Below are positions 19,486 through 28,474 of a stretch of DNA of 55,454 nucleotides, in pieces. The DNA comes from Cytophagales bacterium (lineage in GTDB: Bacteria > Bacteroidota > Bacteroidia > Cytophagales > Cyclobacteriaceae): contig WGNT01000123.1 in assembly GCA_016124425.1 (NCBI GenBank), forward strand, positions 1-55,454, in the 5' to 3' direction. The notes beneath the pieces were generated by a model. The model saw nothing but the letters and a program-made list of their open reading frames with translations, was not told the origin of the DNA and ran no database searches. A program made the position numbers and the translations under genes. Position 1 is the stretch's first letter; each line of letters begins with the position of its first letter.

Positions 19486-20409
19486 CTATCTGACCCCTGC
19501 CAAGAGATATAATACCGCCATCCGAATGGCGACGCCATTTTCCACTTGCTGCAGAATAATGGAATGTGCGGAATCGGCTACGTCCGAATTCAATTCAACC
19601 CCGCGGTTTATAGGCCCAGGATGCATGATGACGATCTGCTTATCCAATTGATCAAGCATTTTCTTGTTTACGCCGTAATACAAAGAATATTCCCTCAGCG
19701 ACGGGAAATATCTGATCTGCTGACGTTCAAGCTGAATTCGAAGCACATTTGCCACATCGCACCACGCCAGTGCCTTTTTCACATCAAGCTCTACCTTAAC
19801 TCCCAAGCTGCCAATGTGTTTCGGTAGAAGCGTAATCGGTCCGCAAACCATCACTTCGGCGCCCAGTTTTTGCAGGCAGAAAATATTAGACAAGGCGACT
19901 CTTGAGTGAAGGATATCCCCTATGATGGCTACTTTTTTCCCCGCTACCTCTCCAAGTTTTTCCCGGATGGAAAAAGCGTCAAGCAGCGCTTGGGTCGGGT
20001 GCTCGTGGGTACCATCTCCGGCATTGACGATGTTCGCCTTGATGTTTTTGGACAAAAAGTGAGGAGCACCGGGACTGCTGTGCCGCATGACTACCATATC
20101 CACCTTCATGGCCAGGATATTGTTGACCGTATCGATCAGCGTTTCCCCTTTTTTTACGCTACTGTTGGATGAAGAGAAATTGATCACGTCTGCAGATAAA
20201 CGCTTTTCGGCAAGTTCAAAGGATAATTTCGTGCGGGTAGAATTTTCGAAAAAAATGTTGGCGATGGTAATGTCCCTCAGTGAAGGTACTTTTTTTATAG
20301 GCCTGTTCAAAACATCTTTGAAGTTGTCGGCAGTCTGAAAAATCAACTCAATATCTGAAGCTGTAAGATTTTTGATTCCTAAAAGATGCTTGGTGCTAAG
20401 TTGTTGCAT
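19486..20409 (-). CDS. pyrB: Aspartate carbamoyltransferase catalytic subunit
   Basis: PyrB makes N-carbamoyl-aspartate, the committed step of pyrimidine synthesis. Carbamoyl-phosphate motif FFENSTRTKLSFELAEKRL and aspartate-domain HPGPINRGVEL are both intact, as is GDGTHEHPTQALLD. At 307 residues it matches the catalytic chain. No pyrI regulatory gene is adjacent. It starts 2 bases after pyrR on the minus strand, so the pair is one operon. Confidence 0.97.
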   Translation of the reverse strand: MQQLSTKHLLGIKNLTASDIELIFQTADNFKDVLNRPIKKVPSLRDITIANIFFENSTRTKLSFELAEKRLSADVINFSSSNSSVKKGETLIDTVNNILAMKVDMVVMRHSSPGAPHFLSKNIKANIVNAGDGTHEHPTQALLDAFSIREKLGEVAGKKVAIIGDILHSRVALSNIFCLQKLGAEVMVCGPITLLPKHIGSLGVKVELDVKKALAWCDVANVLRIQLERQQIRYFPSLREYSLYYGVNKKMLDQLDKQIVIMHPGPINRGVELNSDVADSAHSIILQQVENGVAIRMAVLYLLAGVR

Positions 20410-20411
20410 GG

Positions 20412-20963
20412 TTATTTACTTGGGGACTTTTCTGTGATCCAAATCGCGTCTTCTGTATATCCTTTTCCCTGCCACTCGACGCTGACATATTGGCTTTCCA
20501 AGGTATTGACCTGCCGGCCAAAATAATCGGGTTTAATTGGAAAGTCTCTGGTGAACTTCCTGTCGATAAGGACCATGAGTTCTACCTTTTGGGGTCTTCC
20601 GAACGCGATCATCGCGTCCATTGCCGCACGGATGGACCTTCCTTTGTAGATGACATCATCGACCAAAACCACTTTTTTATTTTCGATCAAAAAATCGATT
20701 TTGGTTTCGTTGGCTTTAAGTGGGAGTTCTCTTCTTCTAAAATCGTCCCGATGGAAGGTGGCGTCCAAATACCCGTAGGCTATCGATAACCCAGAAATCT
20801 CTTTTAGGCGATGCACGATCCTGTCCATGACCATAGAGCCCCGAGGTTGTAATCCCAGAAGCACGGTGTTTTCAAAATCATCATGATTCTCTATCAGCTG
20901 ATAGCAGAACCTGCTGATAGTGATGTTGATTTGGGTTTGATCAAGGACGAGTCTTTTCTGCAT
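20412..20963 (-). CDS. pyrR: Bifunctional pyr operon regulator/uracil phosphoribosyltransferase
   Basis: PyrR is a PRPP-binding protein that in many bacteria binds pyr mRNA and also has uracil phosphoribosyltransferase activity. The PRPP loop reads VVLVDDVIYKGRSIRAAMDA, followed by LVDR-like LMVLIDRKFTRDFPIKPDYFGR. The frame can be read from a TTG at 20969, but the ATG at 20963 gives MQKRLVLDQTQ, typical of the family. The gene begins immediately after a palindrome and only about 16 bases from a -7 element, so any leader RNA is very short; classical PyrR attenuation upstream of this gene is therefore unlikely. Confidence 0.94.
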   Translation of the reverse strand: MQKRLVLDQTQINITISRFCYQLIENHDDFENTVLLGLQPRGSMVMDRIVHRLKEISGLSIAYGYLDATFHRDDFRRRELPLKANETKIDFLIENKKVVLVDDVIYKGRSIRAAMDAMIAFGRPQKVELMVLIDRKFTRDFPIKPDYFGRQVNTLESQYVSVEWQGKGYTEDAIWITEKSPSK

Positions 20964-20978
20964 AACCAAAATTTGGTT
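20964..20978. promoter_or_regulatory. Palindrome directly before pyrR (candidate operator)
   Basis: AACCAAAATTTGGTT is a perfect palindrome around a central base and directly abuts the pyrR ATG. Together with the -7 element just upstream it would cover the transcription start. This placement fits a repressor operator. The binding protein is unknown. Confidence 0.45.
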
Positions 20979-20979
20979 A

Positions 20980-20987
20980 CAAATATA
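20980..20987 (-). promoter_or_regulatory. Candidate -7 element of the pyrR-pyrB operon
   Basis: On the minus strand the bases are TATATTTG, a full match to TAnnTTTG. It is 16 bases upstream of the pyrR ATG at 20963. The preceding T-run belongs to the terminator-like structure of the gene upstream, so the two signals overlap. Confidence 0.5.
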
Positions 20988-20988
20988 A

Positions 20989-21012
20989 AAAAATATCCCC
21001 AGCCACGGGCTG
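20989..21012 (-). terminator. Weak terminator-like structure after the 532-residue gene
   Basis: On the minus strand CAGCC-CGT-GGCTG (21000-21012) forms a short hairpin one base after the stop codon. GGGGATA and a seven-T run follow. The stem is only 5 bp, so termination may be partial. Confidence 0.4.
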
Positions 21013-21013
21013 T

Positions 21014-22612
21014 CTACATCAAATCATCTACTTTAATTTTGGTGAAGAAACTCACGTCACGTGTTTGTTCCTTTCCTTCATTGTCTTGATACCTCACCTT
21101 TTGCTTGCCCGTTAGGAGGTAATAATTATCATACCACCACATCAGCTGAAGGCTTGACTCTTTGGTATCACGGATCCGTTCATTTTCATTTACGAGCTCA
21201 AGTTCAAAAGCCTCATGTTCCCGAACCAACTCTCCCGACCTAAACTGACTGAGCATCAACTGCAACCCATCAAGATACATAAAAAACAAATTGTTCCCAT
21301 CAAAGCTAACTTCACCAAATTTGCTGGGATCTGATTTGCTGAGGTTGTTAAGTGAAAGCGTGTTGTCCCATACAAGATCGCCTTGCGCGTCGATCAACAG
21401 AAACTGAGCCGATAGAAACTTGTATTGGGGCGTTACCTGTGTGGTCCTGAACCGTGGATCCATAAACATCGGATTGTAAAACCCATTGTAGCCTCCTCCC
21501 ATCATGGGATTCATGCGGTAAAACGTATTGGCATATACCCCATCCCGAGGCATGTACCGGGAGGAAGAAGAAACGAAAAGATCGTTATACACAAGGTACA
21601 TTCCTCCCAAATCGGATACCTCCCGCGTTACGACCACATTTCTGATCGGGGTGTTTTTGCCCTTTTCGATGTCTTTTTCTAGCGCTCTAATCCGCCTCTC
21701 CCGCATTTTCTCGGGTAAATAATTGTAAAAGTTCGGAAAATCTGCCAGGGTATAGAAGGTATTCGTGTACTCCCCAAATTCGTTGATTTTGGAATAATAA
21801 ATTCCTTGGTAGGCCTCTTTTCTGCGTAGTCCATACGGCCCTATTAGCGCTTGCTTGTAATCATGGGTGGAGGTAAGTACACCTTCTACGATTTCCATAG
21901 AAGGATCAGCCAAGTCGTCGATTTTTACCTCTCTCAACTTGTTGCCATTCGTATCGTAGGTTAGGATCGTCACTATCTTCTTCTTGAACATATCCCTTCT
22001 TGTCATTAGCACGTCAAAGACATTCAGTTCGGGGTCTTTACGCAGCTGAAGGATATTTGCATCCTTTTCAAAAACACCCGGGACCGTAATCACATCCGAG
22101 GTAGCCAAATCAAAGACCTGTATCACCGGTCGGTATTCATAATTACCCATAAAGACCGCTTTTCGATTAAAGACAAGAAAATCCTGCAGTTCCGAGTTCA
22201 ATAAACTGGTCATGGAAATCTCCGAAACCTTTTTTGTATTGAGGTTAATTTCATAGATAAATCGCTCGTTGTTAAACGTAGGGCCCTTCTGAAAAAGCAC
22301 ATATAAAAAATCGCCATCCAAATCAAAACCCAGGAGCTCAGAGTTTTCTTGTAACGAAAAGATGTTGGGCGTTGGATCTGTGAGCTGTAAATCTCCTAAT
22401 ACATATTGAAATGTATTTTTTCTAGTCTGAAACTTTTCAGAAACCACCCGAAAGGCAACAAACCCTTCCTTTCTTGGCATAACAATAAAGTCATCGTCGT
22501 ACCAATCCGTCGGCACTTCCATGCGCTGTATAAACTGCACCTGCGCTCCTGCATAGCCTGCAAGGCCTGTAAATAACACCAATAGGATTGTGGTAACGAG
22601 CTGGTTCTTCAT
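21014..22612 (-). CDS. Exported protein of unknown function, beta-propeller-like
   Basis: A 532-residue protein with a clear signal peptide (about 1-23, ending AGAQ). I do not recognise a named domain. The body alternates short beta-strand-like segments such as VFDLATSDVITVPG and ILTYDTNGNKLREVKIDD, as expected for a propeller. A basic, charged patch (EKMRERRIRALEKDIEKGK) lies near residue 310, and a Gly/Met/Tyr-rich patch (MNPMMGGGYNGFYNPMF) near 385. Its start overlaps the stop of the EVE gene by 4 bases (ATGA), so the two are translationally coupled. An envelope role is inference. Confidence 0.7.
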   Translation of the reverse strand: MKNQLVTTILLVLFTGLAGYAGAQVQFIQRMEVPTDWYDDDFIVMPRKEGFVAFRVVSEKFQTRKNTFQYVLGDLQLTDPTPNIFSLQENSELLGFDLDGDFLYVLFQKGPTFNNERFIYEINLNTKKVSEISMTSLLNSELQDFLVFNRKAVFMGNYEYRPVIQVFDLATSDVITVPGVFEKDANILQLRKDPELNVFDVLMTRRDMFKKKIVTILTYDTNGNKLREVKIDDLADPSMEIVEGVLTSTHDYKQALIGPYGLRRKEAYQGIYYSKINEFGEYTNTFYTLADFPNFYNYLPEKMRERRIRALEKDIEKGKNTPIRNVVVTREVSDLGGMYLVYNDLFVSSSSRYMPRDGVYANTFYRMNPMMGGGYNGFYNPMFMDPRFRTTQVTPQYKFLSAQFLLIDAQGDLVWDNTLSLNNLSKSDPSKFGEVSFDGNNLFFMYLDGLQLMLSQFRSGELVREHEAFELELVNENERIRDTKESSLQLMWWYDNYYLLTGKQKVRYQDNEGKEQTRDVSFFTKIKVDDLM

Positions 22613-23019
22613 GATTGGGTCAATTTAAGCAGTGTAGCGGCTTCATTAGGTGCTACCGCCATTACAGATAGTCTGGATTGTTTTAAAAGCGCCATGTCCT
22701 GTAGCTCGGGATTGCTTTTGATTTCGGCAAGTGACAGAGGCACCTGCAGGTGCTTGCTGTACCGGAGCATGACAGCCAGCCACTTTTCGTTCTCAGGTGC
22801 TTTTGGATCCGAAAAGGGGACAGAAGCTACCTCAGCTAGGCCAACTAGTGATTTTTGCTTACCGCTGTGATAAACGAAGACCAAGTCCCCTATATTCATT
22901 TTCTCAATGAAATTTCTTGCCTGATAGTTCCGCACACCATCCCAGCAATCTTCTTCATTCCTTTTGAGGTCATCCAATGAATAACTTTCTGGCTCTGTCT
23001 TGACTAACCAATAGTTCAT
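22609..23019 (-). CDS. EVE domain protein
   Basis: EVE domains are PUA-like folds that bind modified bases in RNA or DNA. The start MNYWLVKTEPESYSLDDL, GVRNYQARNFIEKMNIGD and VFVYHSGK are hallmarks of the family. The preferred ATG is 23019, since the upstream extension to 23046 is not family-like; this gives 136 residues, a usual length. The gene overlaps the next gene by 4 bases. A role in recognising modified nucleic acids is family knowledge; the target here is unknown. Confidence 0.92.
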   Translation of the reverse strand: MNYWLVKTEPESYSLDDLKRNEEDCWDGVRNYQARNFIEKMNIGDLVFVYHSGKQKSLVGLAEVASVPFSDPKAPENEKWLAVMLRYSKHLQVPLSLAEIKSNPELQDMALLKQSRLSVMAVAPNEAATLLKLTQS

Positions 23020-23204
23020 ATGCTTGTTTTTAAACCCGGACTTCAACTTTTTGCTAATGCCATCTTACCAGACAGCCAGTCGCTTCCCTCTTTACGATTA
23101 AGTCGCGCTCATGCTATTCGCTTGCATAAGATAAGGGGAATGATTTTATTTTAAAACAAATAATATGGACATTTGTGTTCATCTCCTAAGAAAAGAAAGA
23201 AATC

Positions 23205-24905
23205 TTGGATAACAAACAAATCACCAAAGCGCTCAAGCTCACCATTCAACTCATGGAACTGCATGAGGAAAATGTTTTTAAAATAAGGAGTTATCAATCC
23301 GCACTGATTATGTTAGAAAGGGATGCGCCTCCATTGCAGGGGCTCGACTCCAATCAACTGCAACAAATCAATGGGATAGGTAAGGGCATTGCAGAGGTGA
23401 TCTTGGAGCTTATCGATACAGGATCCCACCAATTGCTAAATGAGCTGCTGGAAAAGACACCGGAAGGGATTCTAGAAGTTTTGACAATAAAAGGATTAGG
23501 GCCAAAGAAAATAAAGGTCCTTTGGCAGGAACTTAACGTTACTTCCACCCATGAGCTTATGGAGGCATGCCAATCCGGCCAAGTTGCCAAACTGAAAGGA
23601 TTCGGAGAGAAAACCCAACAAAGCATCGTAGCGGCGTTAGAATACGTCGAAAACAACAAAGGGAAGTGGCTTTACGCGGACATAGAACCCCTAGTAGATC
23701 AACTCTTCGAACAACTCTCCGCTGAATTCGGCGCCGGAAACGTTGCTGTAGTGGGCGAATACGCCCGCAAGATTGAAATCATTTCCAGCCTAGAAATTCT
23801 TGTGGCCACAGAATACCCCAAACGTGCCCAAAAAACCTTGGAAATGTTTCCACTATTAAAGAAGGTGGTCTCTTTATCAAGTCCCTACCGTTGGGGAGGA
23901 CTCATTGACGGCCCGGACTTGCGTTGTGATTTTTTGCTGGTGCATCCCGGCATTTTTGTCCGAGAAAAGCTATTGAGAAAAGCCAGCAGGCAACACCTGC
24001 TTTCCCCTGCAAACGACAACCAAACACTAGCGACTGTATTTCTTGCCAAAACCTATGACAGTGAGGAAGCTGCATACGCCGAAGCTGGAATGGCCTTTAT
24101 TCCCGAAGAGCTTCGAGAGGGCCAATTTGAAATTGAATTGGCCAAGGAAGGCAAGCTTCCGAACCTCCTGAACATCGAAGATTTAAAGGGCCCACTTCAC
24201 AACCACTCGACATACAGCGATGGTAAGCACACGTTGCGCGAAATGGCGGAATACTGCAAGTCTCTCGGATACGAATACCTTGGGATGGGCGACCACAGCC
24301 AGTCTGCATTCTATGCCAATGGGCTTAACGCAGAACGTGTCGCCAAGCAGCAGGAAGAAATCGATGCCTTGAATAAAGAACTGGCTCCGTTTAAGATTTT
24401 CAAGGGGATAGAAAGCGACATCCTTATGGACGGGAACCTCGACTATCCGGAAGAGGTATTGCAAACCTTTGACTATGTAGTGGCGTCAATTCACTCCAGT
24501 CTAAGTATGGATAGGAAAAAGGCTACGGCCCGATTGATAAAAGCCATACAAAACCCCTACACAACCATTCTAGGGCACCCAACCGGGCGCCTGCTCCTGC
24601 GAAGGGACGGCTATCCAATAGATCATCAGGTTATTATTGATGCTTGTGCAAAGGAAGGCGTCGCAATAGAAATCAACGCCAACCCTTGGAGGCTAGACTT
24701 GGACTGGAGATGGATACACTATGCCCTTGAGAAAGGTGTCAGGCTGTCTATTAATCCCGATGCCCATGAAATGGCGGGGTTTGGGGATATGAAATACGGT
24801 GTTTATGCAGGCAGGAAAGGAGGGCTTACAAAGGAAATGACATTAAATGCCCTGAACGTGATAGCCTTGGAAACCTACTTTAAGCAACGAAAAGAAAGAC
24901 GATGA
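23205..24905 (+). CDS. polX: DNA polymerase/3'-5' exonuclease PolX
   Basis: A family X DNA repair polymerase fused to a PHP phosphoesterase domain, 566 residues. An N-terminal helix-hairpin-helix region (about 1-140) carries INGIGKGIAEVI and IKGLGPKKIKVLW. A PolX-like nucleotidyltransferase region follows (about 145-310), but I do not see a complete GGxxRG...DxD pair, so polymerase activity may be weak or lost. The PHP domain begins at DLKGPLHNHSTYSDGKHTL (about 325) and continues with MGDHSQS, VASIHSSL, LGHPTGR and NPDAHE. It starts at a TTG (23205) after an A/G-rich stretch. Confidence 0.9.
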   Translation: MDNKQITKALKLTIQLMELHEENVFKIRSYQSALIMLERDAPPLQGLDSNQLQQINGIGKGIAEVILELIDTGSHQLLNELLEKTPEGILEVLTIKGLGPKKIKVLWQELNVTSTHELMEACQSGQVAKLKGFGEKTQQSIVAALEYVENNKGKWLYADIEPLVDQLFEQLSAEFGAGNVAVVGEYARKIEIISSLEILVATEYPKRAQKTLEMFPLLKKVVSLSSPYRWGGLIDGPDLRCDFLLVHPGIFVREKLLRKASRQHLLSPANDNQTLATVFLAKTYDSEEAAYAEAGMAFIPEELREGQFEIELAKEGKLPNLLNIEDLKGPLHNHSTYSDGKHTLREMAEYCKSLGYEYLGMGDHSQSAFYANGLNAERVAKQQEEIDALNKELAPFKIFKGIESDILMDGNLDYPEEVLQTFDYVVASIHSSLSMDRKKATARLIKAIQNPYTTILGHPTGRLLLRRDGYPIDHQVIIDACAKEGVAIEINANPWRLDLDWRWIHYALEKGVRLSINPDAHEMAGFGDMKYGVYAGRKGGLTKEMTLNALNVIALETYFKQRKERR

Positions 24906-25189
24906 AATGGACAACAATGAATGAAAAAAAGTTGCTTGGGCGTGCGTTTTTATTCGGACTGGCAGGCATACTTCTTTCACTTACGCCACTTGTGATTTAC
25001 AACGTTAGTCCCACTATGGATTTTTATTCTGGATGGCTTAGCGGATTGGGTATCGGATGTCAGTTGCTGGCCATGAGCTTAGCCGTATTGGTGCTAAGAA
25101 AGCGGAAAATCTCAAAGGAAATCCAACAAAAGGCCAAGCAAATGACATTAGTGTTGGCGGTTTCGCTCCTTTTTTTCTTTTTGATCTAG
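24902..25189 (+). CDS. Small two- to three-helix membrane protein
   Basis: A 95-residue protein of unknown family that overlaps the polX stop by 4 bases (ATGA), so it is probably translated with it. Hydrophobic segments are LFGLAGILLSLTPLVIYNV, WLSGLGIGCQLLAMSLAVLVL and, at the end, LVLAVSLLFFFLI. A basic loop (RKRKISKEIQQKAKQ) separates the last two. An inner start at the second Met (MNEKKLLGRAF) is possible. No function can be given. Confidence 0.6.
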   Translation: MKWTTMNEKKLLGRAFLFGLAGILLSLTPLVIYNVSPTMDFYSGWLSGLGIGCQLLAMSLAVLVLRKRKISKEIQQKAKQMTLVLAVSLLFFFLI

Positions 25190-25195
25190 AGGCGC

Positions 25196-25636
25196 TTATT
25201 TCACCCTGCTCCAAACCACCGACTTTCCTAACGCTGCAAAACCCACGTAGCCTCGAACTTCCATCTTACCATCATCCAGCAGCTTGATGGTACCCGAATA
25301 GGATTTTCCAGAACGGGGATCATAGATTTTACCACCCTCCCAAGCATCTCCCTCATGGACAAAATCAAGCAGCAGCCGCATCCCAAGAATGGGTCGGCCT
25401 CTCTTTGATTCATCAGGATTGTTCTTATCAAGCTTGGGTTTACCATTCTCCACGGGCTCTTTCAACCAGACCATTTTACCGTGATAGCCGCCTCTCTCCT
25501 TAAAAATTTCAACTTGGGCATCTTTGTCTTGGGTGTACCACTTGCCGAGAATGGCGTCAGCCGCTTGGGCCTGTGAGTTCAGAGGTAACAGCGCTAGTAG
25601 ACTGGCCGTTAACATCAATTTATAAAAACACATCAT
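25196..25636 (-). CDS. Exported DUF2147 family protein
   Basis: A 146-residue protein with a signal peptide (about 1-25, ending SQAQA) and the DUF2147 core. ILGKWYTQDKDAQVEIFKERGGYHGKMVWL opens the domain, with GGKIYDPRSGKSYSGTIKLLDDGKMEVRGYVGFAALGKS near the end, both typical of this family. It is a periplasmic or surface beta-rich protein of unknown function. Two ATG codons are adjacent at the start (25636 and 25633). It is convergent with the gene at 24902. Confidence 0.88.
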   Translation of the reverse strand: MMCFYKLMLTASLLALLPLNSQAQAADAILGKWYTQDKDAQVEIFKERGGYHGKMVWLKEPVENGKPKLDKNNPDESKRGRPILGMRLLLDFVHEGDAWEGGKIYDPRSGKSYSGTIKLLDDGKMEVRGYVGFAALGKSVVWSRVK

Positions 25637-25957
25637 GAACGTTGGTTTATAGGTTTTATTAGTTGCTTTTAGAAGGTGAAAACATGTCCCGGTTTTCTCA
25701 GGTAACCTTTTCCGAATCCGTAGAACCTGCTCAGCCTACTCGTCCCTGAGACGATCGCGCCAGGTTAAGTCGCTGCCTTCTATTTTCTTCTTCCGTTTAC
25801 GTTTTACGTTATTCATTCAAAACGGTTTCTATAGGCAAGGAGCTACTGAATAGCTAGTCGACGGTGGCGCACTATCGAGGGCTGACTTTAGCATCATTCG
25901 CTTTAGAATTCCCGATTTTATTTATAGATTTGGCAAGCGACAAGCAGAAGCCCAACT
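25637..25957. other. Intergenic region between divergent genes
   Basis: No gene was found in these 321 bases. The only signal noticed is TAGATTTG (25925-25932), which fits the TAnnTTTG -7 consensus 25 bases before the ATG of the gene at 25958. No repeats or hairpins of note were seen. Confidence 0.4.
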
Positions 25958-26914
25958 ATGAACCGAAGATCTTCCCTCAAAAAACTTGCTACCGTCACCG
26001 CCCTTGGGCTGGTAGGGGTAGAAATTCATGCTGTGCAAAAGCAATCGAATGTTGCGCTGCCAAAACAGCCGCGAGGACCACAGCCCCTCTATTTTTTCAC
26101 AAAAGCCTTGCAATGGCTCCCATTGGAAGATGTACCACAGGTAACGAAAGACATGGGGTTTACAGGGATTGATCTTCCCGTACGTTCAAATGGATTCTTC
26201 GACATTGATCAGATGGCCGCGAAACTACCCCCAGTCATCAAGGCGTCTGAAAATTTAGGGTTGGCGACGCCCGTGCTTACTACCGAAATGACTCTGGCAA
26301 AGATGTCCGAATGGGAAGGATTTCTGCGGGTTTTATCAGGCGAAGGCATCAAGCATTACCGGATGGGCTGGATGCCTTTCCCTTCGAAAAATATCGTGTC
26401 CGAGCTTAATTCCCTCAATGACCAAATGAAAAAGGTCGCAGACCTGCATGCAAAATACGGTGTTTGCGGTCACTATCAAAACCATGCAGGAAGCAGGATT
26501 GGCGGATCTGTCTGGGAAATTTACCATTTGTTGGACGGGATAAATCCGGATCATATTGGCGTACAGTTTGACCTTAGACACGCGGCCGTGGAGGGATATC
26601 AGTCGTATGAAAATGTCTTCTATATGATCTCCGACAAGATTCGTAGCTTTGATCTGAAGGACTTTGTCTGGGGGAAAAACCCCAAAGGAAAAGGCGATGT
26701 GCCAGTGAACGTGCCGCTTGGAGAAGGGAATGTGAACTTTGAACTGTTGCTTAAACATCCAAAATTCACTGATCCAAGTATGCCCAAAATCATCCATGCG
26801 GAATACGACCTTGGAGGTGCGGAACATGGAAAGAAGGACCCTACGATGGAACCTCGTGAAATACTTCGCAAAATTAGCAAAGATGTGGTGGCTTATGGGG
26901 AGTTGATGGGGTGA
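25958..26914 (+). CDS. Exported sugar phosphate isomerase/epimerase-like TIM barrel
   Basis: A 318-residue protein of the xylose-isomerase-like TIM barrel family. The N-terminus MNRRSSLKKLATVTALGLVGVE carries an RRxxxLKK Tat-type signal, so a folded, perhaps metal-bound, enzyme may be exported. Visible landmarks are GFTGIDLPVR, GHYQNHAGSR, GVQFDLRHAAVEG and SFDLKDFVWG. These give the Asp and His residues expected around a barrel metal site. The substrate is unknown; members act on sugars, inositols or polyols. It appears monocistronic. Confidence 0.85.
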   Translation: MNRRSSLKKLATVTALGLVGVEIHAVQKQSNVALPKQPRGPQPLYFFTKALQWLPLEDVPQVTKDMGFTGIDLPVRSNGFFDIDQMAAKLPPVIKASENLGLATPVLTTEMTLAKMSEWEGFLRVLSGEGIKHYRMGWMPFPSKNIVSELNSLNDQMKKVADLHAKYGVCGHYQNHAGSRIGGSVWEIYHLLDGINPDHIGVQFDLRHAAVEGYQSYENVFYMISDKIRSFDLKDFVWGKNPKGKGDVPVNVPLGEGNVNFELLLKHPKFTDPSMPKIIHAEYDLGGAEHGKKDPTMEPREILRKISKDVVAYGELMG

Positions 26915-27053
26915 TAGGGAGGTGTGAGGATTGAGGTGGTACGTTCGATCACTTGGACCTATTTGTGATTACATACACCCGCATACCAAAAGTACTTTAT
27001 CAGGTCCAAACTTCAATACTTCTTAATGCTCTCTTTGCCCTAAACGATAACTC

Positions 27054-28349
27054 CTAAATATCCTCCACCAATCCCTCTAGCTTCATTCCCCTACTTCCTT
27101 TGATTAAAATCAGGTAGTCCTCCAGCTTGGAGTCTGACAGCCAAATTCGGAAGGAGAAGGGATCTGGAAAATACAGGGCCTTCGGTGCAGTCGACAGGGC
27201 GGCCTGAATCAGCTTCCCGCTGAGACAGATTTTATCAATAGCCATTCCGGAGAGAATCTCTCCTAGTCGGCGGTGTTCTGCTTCGGCATGGTCTCCTAGC
27301 TCCAACATGTCTCCGAGAATGACCATCTTATGCGATTTCCCCTTCATCTTGTCAAATGCTTTCAAGGCTTCTTCCATGCTGGATGGATTGGCGTTGTAGG
27401 CGTCGAGAATGATTAGATTGCTCCGCTTTTCCAAAAGCTGAGAACGCATATTGACCGGCTTGTAAGCGGATATGGCCGTTGCGGCATCTACCGTTGAAAC
27501 GCCGAAAAACTTCCCGACCGCAAGTGCAGCAGCAATATTATCGAAATTATAGCTGCCGATAAGTTGGGACGCAAAACGCTCCCCTATATCGCCGACCCTA
27601 AAGCTGACAAAGGGATCCGCAGCGAGCAACTCGACTTCACAGAAACTTCCCTTCTCCGGAAAAAGCACCGGATCTTCAAATCGTTTTACCATATTGGCAA
27701 ATATGGGTTGTCGGGTATTGATAAATACGGTTCCTGAATGCTTCCGTAAATGTTGAAACAATTCCGTTTTGGTCTTTAAGACACCTTCCGGCCCGCCCAT
27801 CCCCTCGAGATGCGCCTTTCCGATATTCGTGATCAGTCCATGGGTAGGGTTTGCTATTTCGCAAAGATCCTGAATGTCCCCCTGTTTATTAGCTCCCATT
27901 TCAATGATCGCTATTTCGACTTCATCCGTGATGCGCAAAAGGGTCAACGGTACACCAATATGGTTGTTGAGGTTTCCCGCGGTCGCTAAGGTTTTGTACC
28001 TGCACTGTAAAACAGCATGCAAAAGTTCCTTAGTCGTTGTCTTTCCGTTGCTTCCCGTTAATGCCACTATCGGGATGGTCAGCTGTTCCCTGTGAAAAGC
28101 GGCAAGCTGCTGCAAGGCCTGCAACGTATCCGTGACCAAGATATATCGTGAATCATCGTCGACGGCATAGGCCGCCTCATCCACCACAACTGCGGACGCT
28201 CCCTGCTCCAAGGCAGTAGACGCAAATGCATTCGCATTGAAATTAGGGCCTTTTAACGCGAAAAAGAGGTTTCCCGCCTCAATTCTTCGCGTATCGGTGG
28301 ACACTCCGGTGGCAGAAAGAAAGCGTCTATAAAGTTGTTGAATGTCCAT
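27054..28349 (-). CDS. murF: UDP-N-acetylmuramoyl-tripeptide--D-alanyl-D-alanine ligase
   Basis: MurF adds D-Ala-D-Ala to the UDP-MurNAc tripeptide, the last cytoplasmic step of muropeptide building. The 431-residue length is normal. The ATP-binding loop reads ALTGSNGKTTTKELL. IIEMGANKQGDI, NIGKAHLEGMGG, YNFDNIAAALAVG and the DAYNANPSSMEEAL motif are diagnostic for MurF. It is not in a dcw cluster here but stands alone, as is common in this phylum. It is divergent from the gene at 28475. Confidence 0.97.
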   Translation of the reverse strand: MDIQQLYRRFLSATGVSTDTRRIEAGNLFFALKGPNFNANAFASTALEQGASAVVVDEAAYAVDDDSRYILVTDTLQALQQLAAFHREQLTIPIVALTGSNGKTTTKELLHAVLQCRYKTLATAGNLNNHIGVPLTLLRITDEVEIAIIEMGANKQGDIQDLCEIANPTHGLITNIGKAHLEGMGGPEGVLKTKTELFQHLRKHSGTVFINTRQPIFANMVKRFEDPVLFPEKGSFCEVELLAADPFVSFRVGDIGERFASQLIGSYNFDNIAAALAVGKFFGVSTVDAATAISAYKPVNMRSQLLEKRSNLIILDAYNANPSSMEEALKAFDKMKGKSHKMVILGDMLELGDHAEAEHRRLGEILSGMAIDKICLSGKLIQAALSTAPKALYFPDPFSFRIWLSDSKLEDYLILIKGSRGMKLEGLVEDI

Positions 28350-28474
28350 TTATCTGCTTGCGATGCATAAATTTTACCTGATTAGCCGGTAGTATGCTGG
28401 TGGAATTCGATTAAAAACAAAAGTAATATATCCAGTATCAAAAAGTATCGTTTAACTTTAAAAATTAAAAGCAT

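Noticed and set aside
25864..26172. Plus-strand frame of 102 codons overlapping the start of the gene at 25958
   Set aside because: It is in another frame of the well-supported sugar isomerase gene, which has a Tat signal.
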